From Pseudomonadota bacterium (GTDB lineage: Bacteria > Pseudomonadota > Gammaproteobacteria > Burkholderiales > SHXO01), in assembly GCA_023430065.1 (NCBI GenBank), contig JAEZCG010000263.1, positions 1 through 9,031 of the forward strand: a DNA stretch of 9,031 bases. Reading direction: 5' to 3'. A program made the position numbers and the translations under genes. Below are positions 5,533 through 9,031 of the stretch, piece by piece (position 1 is the first letter of the stretch; each line of letters opens with the position of its first letter). The notes under the pieces are model-generated. The model was not told where the DNA came from. It was given only the letters and a program-made list of their open reading frames with translations, and ran no database searches.

Positions 5533-5868
5533 ATGCTTCGCATGATTCCCTCTCGCCTGGGCATCGTTGCAATCGTTCCCGCGCTGCTCGCCCTGCTGGC
5601 CGCCCCGGCGCACGCCGACCGCGAGCGCGGACGCTGGCGCGTGCCCGAAGTGCGCGCCGAGGAGCCGAACCGTCTCGCCCCGCCCTCCCCGGTCACGCGG
5701 CGCACACGCGTGACGATGGAGGAGGCCATCGACACCGTGCAGCGCACGACCGGCGGCAAGGTACTCGACGCCCGCCGACGCGACGACGCGTACCGCATCA
5801 AGATCCTCACGCGGCGCGGGGAAGTGCGCGTGGTCTACGTCGACGCGCGCACCGGCAGACTGCGCTGA
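5533..5868 (+). CDS. Small exported PepSY-domain protein
   Basis: The 111-residue protein has a signal peptide (residues 1-28, ending LLAAPAHA). A Pro/Arg-rich stretch follows, then one PepSY-like domain at about 60-111: VTMEEAIDTVQRTTGGKVLD, YRIKILTRRGEVRVVYVDARTGRL. This matches the family pattern of a helix followed by beta-strands ending in a V(D)xxTG turn. PepSY domains are found in peptidase propeptides and envelope proteins, often beside two-component genes, where they are thought to modulate sensors or proteases. Here it sits 17 bp before a response regulator, so it may be an accessory input to the kinase; that is inferred. No good ribosome binding site precedes ATG 5533. An in-frame ATG at 5542 is an alternative that would shorten the signal peptide by three residues. 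The 58-bp gap before it contains a small CGGTG/CACCG hairpin (5478-5492). Confidence 0.88.
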   Translation: MLRMIPSRLGIVAIVPALLALLAAPAHADRERGRWRVPEVRAEEPNRLAPPSPVTRRTRVTMEEAIDTVQRTTGGKVLDARRRDDAYRIKILTRRGEVRVVYVDARTGRLR

Positions 5869-5885
5869 TCCGCCTCCCGGTTCCC

Positions 5886-6566
5886 ATGCGCATACTGCTG
5901 GTCGAAGACGAGCGCGCGCTGCAGGCGCAGGTGCGCAGTACCCTGGAGGCGAATGCTTACACCGTGGACGCCACCGGCGACGGCAAGGAAGCCCTGTACC
6001 TGGCGAGCGAGTATCCATTCGACGCGGCCATCGTCGATCTCGGTCTGCCTGGCATGTCCGGCCTCGACGTCATCCGCTCGCTGCGCGCGAAGGGCAGCGT
6101 CCTGCCAATCCTCATCCTGACCGCGCGTGGGCGCTGGCAGGACAAGGTCGAGGGCCTCGAGGCCGGTGGCGACGACTACGTGACCAAGCCATTCCAATCC
6201 GAAGAACTGCTCGCGCGGCTGAAGGCCCTGCTGCGCCGCGCCGCGGGGGCCGCACAGGACGTGCTGCGCTGCCCGCCCCTGGCGCTGCACATCGGATCGC
6301 AGAAGGTGACGATGAACGAGGTCGAAGTCGAACTCACCTCGTTCGAATACCGGCTGCTCGAACACCTGGTGCGCGAACGCCAGCGCGTGCTGTCCAAGGA
6401 CGAACTGGCGGCGCATCTCTATCCGCACGACGAGGAACGCGACAGCAACGTGATCGAGGTGCTCATCGGCCGCCTGCGCCGCAAGCTCGATCCCGACGGC
6501 AGCCTACAGCCGCTGGAGACGCTGCGCGGACGCGGCTACCGGTTCGTCCTCGGTGAACGGCGCTGA
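5886..6566 (+). CDS. OmpR/PhoB-family response regulator, PhoP-like
   Basis: The 226-residue protein has a receiver domain at about 1-115: MRILLVEDE with acidic residues E7/D8, phospho-acceptor D51 (IVDLGLPGMSG), T79 (LTAR) and K101 (YVTKPF). A winged-helix trans_reg_C domain follows at about 140-223, with the recognition-helix motif SNVIEVLIGRLRRKL and the terminal hairpin TLRGRGYRF. The stretch ARGRWQDKVEGLEAGGDDYV is very close to PhoP of enteric bacteria, and the partner kinase is PhoQ-like, so a PhoP-type regulator is the best guess; strict orthology is unproven. It would bind DNA direct repeats, most likely the tandem TCCGTTCAGC site at the head of this gene cluster. The start at 5886 gives the canonical receiver N-terminus, although no Shine-Dalgarno is visible. 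Spacings of 17 bp upstream and 27 bp downstream support an operon. Confidence 0.95.
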   Translation: MRILLVEDERALQAQVRSTLEANAYTVDATGDGKEALYLASEYPFDAAIVDLGLPGMSGLDVIRSLRAKGSVLPILILTARGRWQDKVEGLEAGGDDYVTKPFQSEELLARLKALLRRAAGAAQDVLRCPPLALHIGSQKVTMNEVEVELTSFEYRLLEHLVRERQRVLSKDELAAHLYPHDEERDSNVIEVLIGRLRRKLDPDGSLQPLETLRGRGYRFVLGERR

Positions 6567-6593
6567 CGCTGTCGCCTCGCCCCTGCCGCGGCC

Positions 6594-7943
6594 ATGCGCA
6601 TGAGAGTCTGGCACTCGCTGAGCCTGCGCGTTGCGCTGAGTGCCGGCATCGTGCTCGTCATCTTCATCGCGCTGTCCGCCTTCGCGCTGGAGCGCGCCTT
6701 CCGCGACAGCGCGCGCAGCGTGCGGCAGGAACGCCTGCTCGCGCAGGTTTATCTGCTCATGGCTGCAGCCGAGGTCGATACGGCGGGCACGCTCGTCATC
6801 CCCGGGGGCTCACCCGAACCCCGCCTCGACCTGCCCGGTTCCGGCTTGTATGCGCGCATCCAGGACCGCGACGGCAGCGAGGTCTGGCGCTCGCGCTCGG
6901 CGCTCTCGGTCATGCCGCCGCCGGTCGGGCGCCTGCGGCCCGGTGAGCAGCGCTTCGAGCAGGTGCGCGGCGTCGCAGGCGAGCCCTACTTCGCATTGAG
7001 CTTCGGGATCAGCTGGGCGACCAACGGCGGCAGCTTCCCCTTCACCTTCACGGTGCTGGAGGATACTGCGCCGTTCGACGAGCAGCTGGCCATCTACCGC
7101 ACGACACTGTTCGCCTGGCTGGGCGGCATGGGGCTTCTCCTGCTCGTTGCGCAGTGGCTCACGCTGCGCTGGGGACTGCGCCCGCTGCGCAGGGTTGCCG
7201 ACGAAGTGCAGCGTTTGGAGCGCGGCGTACAGGAACAGATCCAGGGCGAGTATCCGACTGAGCTCGAACGCCTCACCGGCAATTTGAACCGGCTCATCGC
7301 GCACGAGCGTGCGCGTCAGAAGCGCTATCGCGATGCCATGGCCGACCTCGCGCACAGCCTCAAGACCCCGCTGGCGCTGATGCGCGGCGAACTCCGTGCG
7401 ACCGGCCGGGAGAGCGAGGCGATGAACGAGCAGATCGACCGCATGGATCGGCTGGTGGCCTACCACCTGCAGCGTGCGTCGGCGTCGGGGCGCAGTGCGC
7501 TGGCGCTGCCGCTGCCGATCGAGCCCGTCGTCCAGCGACTGGTGGCCGCACTGCGCAAGGTAAGCGGCGACAAGCCGGTGAACGTCGCCATCGAGATCGC
7601 GGCAGATGCACGCTTCCGGGGAGACGAGGGCGATCTCACCGAGCTGCTCGGGAACCTGGTCGACAACGCGTTCAAGTGGTGCACGAGCCGTATCCGCATC
7701 CAGGCACGGAAGCAGGACCGCCATCTCGTGCTCGCCGTCGAGGACGACGGACCCGGCATTCCCGATGTTGCCGCACAGGAGGTGCTCCGGCGGGGCGTGC
7801 GCGCGGACCAGTCGACGCCAGGGCACGGCATCGGCCTGGCCGTGGTGCGCGACATCGTCGAGGCGTATGGCGGCAGCGTGCGCATCGACCGCAGCGGCCT
7901 GGGCGGTGCGTCGATCACGCTCGAACTTCCGGGAATGGCGTGA
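6594..7943 (+). CDS. Sensor histidine kinase, PhoQ-like
   Basis: This 449-residue inner-membrane kinase has TM1 at about 12-32, a periplasmic sensor at about 33-170 and TM2 at about 171-191. A HAMP-like linker (LRWGLRPLRRVADEVQRLERG) follows. The DHp helix contains RYRDAMADLAHSLKTPLALM, with phospho-acceptor His254. The ATPase domain has the N-box NLVDNAFKW (N358) and G-box DDGPGIP (D384-P389). Motifs DLAHSLKTPLA, NAFKWC, RGVRAD..PGHGIGLAV match PhoQ closely. The sensor domain has no dense acidic patch like the one E. coli PhoQ uses for divalent cations and antimicrobial peptides, so the signal may differ. It should phosphorylate the regulator encoded 27 bp upstream. An in-frame ATG at 6600 is an equally plausible start; neither has a clear ribosome binding site. 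Its stop codon directly abuts the stop of the convergent oxidoreductase gene. Confidence 0.95.
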   Translation: MRMRVWHSLSLRVALSAGIVLVIFIALSAFALERAFRDSARSVRQERLLAQVYLLMAAAEVDTAGTLVIPGGSPEPRLDLPGSGLYARIQDRDGSEVWRSRSALSVMPPPVGRLRPGEQRFEQVRGVAGEPYFALSFGISWATNGGSFPFTFTVLEDTAPFDEQLAIYRTTLFAWLGGMGLLLLVAQWLTLRWGLRPLRRVADEVQRLERGVQEQIQGEYPTELERLTGNLNRLIAHERARQKRYRDAMADLAHSLKTPLALMRGELRATGRESEAMNEQIDRMDRLVAYHLQRASASGRSALALPLPIEPVVQRLVAALRKVSGDKPVNVAIEIAADARFRGDEGDLTELLGNLVDNAFKWCTSRIRIQARKQDRHLVLAVEDDGPGIPDVAAQEVLRRGVRADQSTPGHGIGLAVVRDIVEAYGGSVRIDRSGLGGASITLELPGMA

Positions 7944-9031
7944 TCAGATCGAGTTGAGGAAGCGCACCAACGCGGCCCGATCGGCCTTGTCCATCGCGCG
8001 GAAAGCTTCCCGCGACGATTCCGCCTCGCCGCCATGCCACAGGATCGCCTCCTCCAGGGTGCGCGCGCGGCCGTCGTGAAGCAGCGCGGTGCCGCCGTTG
8101 ACGGTCTCCGACAGTCCGATCCCCCACAGAGGCGGCGTGCGCCAGTCTCGCCCGCCGGCGAGGAATTCGGGGCGGCCGTCCGCCAGCCCATCCCCCATGT
8201 CGTGCAGGAGCAGATCGGTGTAGGGCCGGATGATGCGTCCGGCCAGCTGTGGCAAGGGAGGAAACGTTTCCGCCGTGCGCATTTCCGGCACGTGGCACAG
8301 CGCACACTTCGTCTCGGCGAACAGACGTGCACCACGCTTCACCTCGGGCTCGTCCGCATCGCGCTGCACCGGCACCGCCAGCGCGCGGCTCCACAGCTCC
8401 AGCTCGTCCCAGTCGGTGGAAACCAGTTCGGGGTCATTGCCCGGCGTTTGTGCCGCGCACAGGGTCTGCACCGGCGGACAGTTCTGCGCGCGGTACAGGC
8501 GCGAGGTCAGGCCCATGTCCTCCAGCGACGCCACGGCGATCTGCTGCCGGAGGCTGGGCTGACCGGCCTTCCATCCGAAGCGCCCGACGCCGGCTCGCGC
8601 ATTCGCGGCATCGCGCACCATGTTGACCCGGCCGTTGAGTCCCTGCGTCTTCTGCCGCGCTGCCAGCTCGTGCAGCGTGCGCTCCGGCACCGCTTCCAGC
8701 AGTCCGAGGCCCAGCAGCGGCTGCGCGATACGCAGCGACGTCATCGTCCCCGCCGGCAGCGCGCCGAACGCCAGCGCATCCAGTCGCAACCGCGGTCTGC
8801 GCAGACGCACCGATTCGCCATCGGCATAGGCGATCTCGTGCTCCTCCCAGTCGATACGCGGCGCCGCCTCCGCCGGCACCGGCGCGGTGTGATAGGCGAA
8901 GTCGGGAAACGGCCCGGCCAGGCCGAGGGTCTGGATCTGCTCGCCATAGGCTGGAGCGGGATTGGGACCGCCGTAAGGACCTGCCCCCGGAATCGAGACC
9001 TTGACCAGCAGCGAAATCGGCAGTTCGTCGG
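7944..9031 (-). CDS. Di-heme oxidoreductase family protein (DUF1111/DHOR), 5' end beyond the window
   Basis: The reading frame stays open from the TGA at 7944-7946 to the right edge, giving about 362 residues of a family that usually has 450-500. Recognisable family segments in order are ISLLVKVSIPG, GGPNPAPAYGEQIQ, DALAFGALPAGTM, QPLLGLGLLEAVPE, GRFGWKAGQPSLRQQIA, the heme-binding CALCH (plus 8292-8306), DLLLHDMGDGLADGRPE, WRTPPLWGIGL and LHDGRARTLEEAILWHGGEA. Only one CxxCH is in view; the first heme motif of this family normally lies in the missing N-terminal part. The protein is a c-type cytochrome expected in the periplasm. Members often sit beside imelysin-like iron-regulated proteins, which would lie to the right of this window. 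A GTG at 8877-8879 could be mistaken for a start, but conserved family sequence continues upstream of it, so the true start is outside. Confidence 0.93.
   Translation of the reverse strand, partial: DELPISLLVKVSIPGAGPYGGPNPAPAYGEQIQTLGLAGPFPDFAYHTAPVPAEAAPRIDWEEHEIAYADGESVRLRRPRLRLDALAFGALPAGTMTSLRIAQPLLGLGLLEAVPERTLHELAARQKTQGLNGRVNMVRDAANARAGVGRFGWKAGQPSLRQQIAVASLEDMGLTSRLYRAQNCPPVQTLCAAQTPGNDPELVSTDWDELELWSRALAVPVQRDADEPEVKRGARLFAETKCALCHVPEMRTAETFPPLPQLAGRIIRPYTDLLLHDMGDGLADGRPEFLAGGRDWRTPPLWGIGLSETVNGGTALLHDGRARTLEEAILWHGGEAESSREAFRAMDKADRAALVRFLNSI

Noticed and set aside
8877..8879. GTG as the start codon of the di-heme oxidoreductase.
   Set aside because: The frame stays open to the window edge and encodes conserved family sequence (ISLLVKVSIPG, GGPNPAPAYG) upstream of it.

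Overview
The window is a GC-rich chromosomal segment from a Gram-negative proteobacterium, most likely a beta- or gammaproteobacterium. The evidence is an outer-membrane TonB-dependent receptor, an MlaF-type lipid-transport ATPase, a PhoP/PhoQ-like two-component system and a di-heme cytochrome-type oxidoreductase. Codon use looks uniform, and I see no insertion sequence, phage gene, tRNA, rRNA or CRISPR array.

Left part (1-2690, minus strand). The start of a probable helix-turn-helix regulator runs off the left edge. Behind it lies a 686-residue TonB-dependent receptor. Its leader holds a full cobalamin (B12) riboswitch, followed by a nested hairpin that buries the receptor's Shine-Dalgarno sequence. 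Together they look like a B12 uptake receptor (BtuB role) shut off at translation when cobalamin is plentiful.

Middle (2814-4393). An unrecognised plus-strand membrane protein with a signal peptide and three C-terminal membrane segments converges, with a 16-bp overlap, on a solitary minus-strand MlaF-like ABC ATPase. The usual mlaE/D/C/B partners are absent, and the ATPase has Tyr in place of the switch (H-loop) His.

Right-middle (4552-7943, plus strand). Five closely spaced genes probably form one operon: a small secreted His/Arg-rich protein, a glycine-zipper envelope protein, a small PepSY-domain protein, an OmpR-family response regulator, and a PhoQ-like sensor kinase. Upstream is a perfect 10-bp direct repeat with an 11-bp period, the geometry expected for an OmpR-family regulator, so the operon may be autoregulated. 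The exported proteins have strong ribosome binding sites and the regulatory genes have almost none. This module is the best candidate here for a little-described system, possibly envelope or metal stress sensing.

Right edge (7944-9031, minus strand). A di-heme oxidoreductase family protein lacks its N-terminus because of the window edge. Its stop codon abuts that of the kinase inside the palindrome TGATCA.
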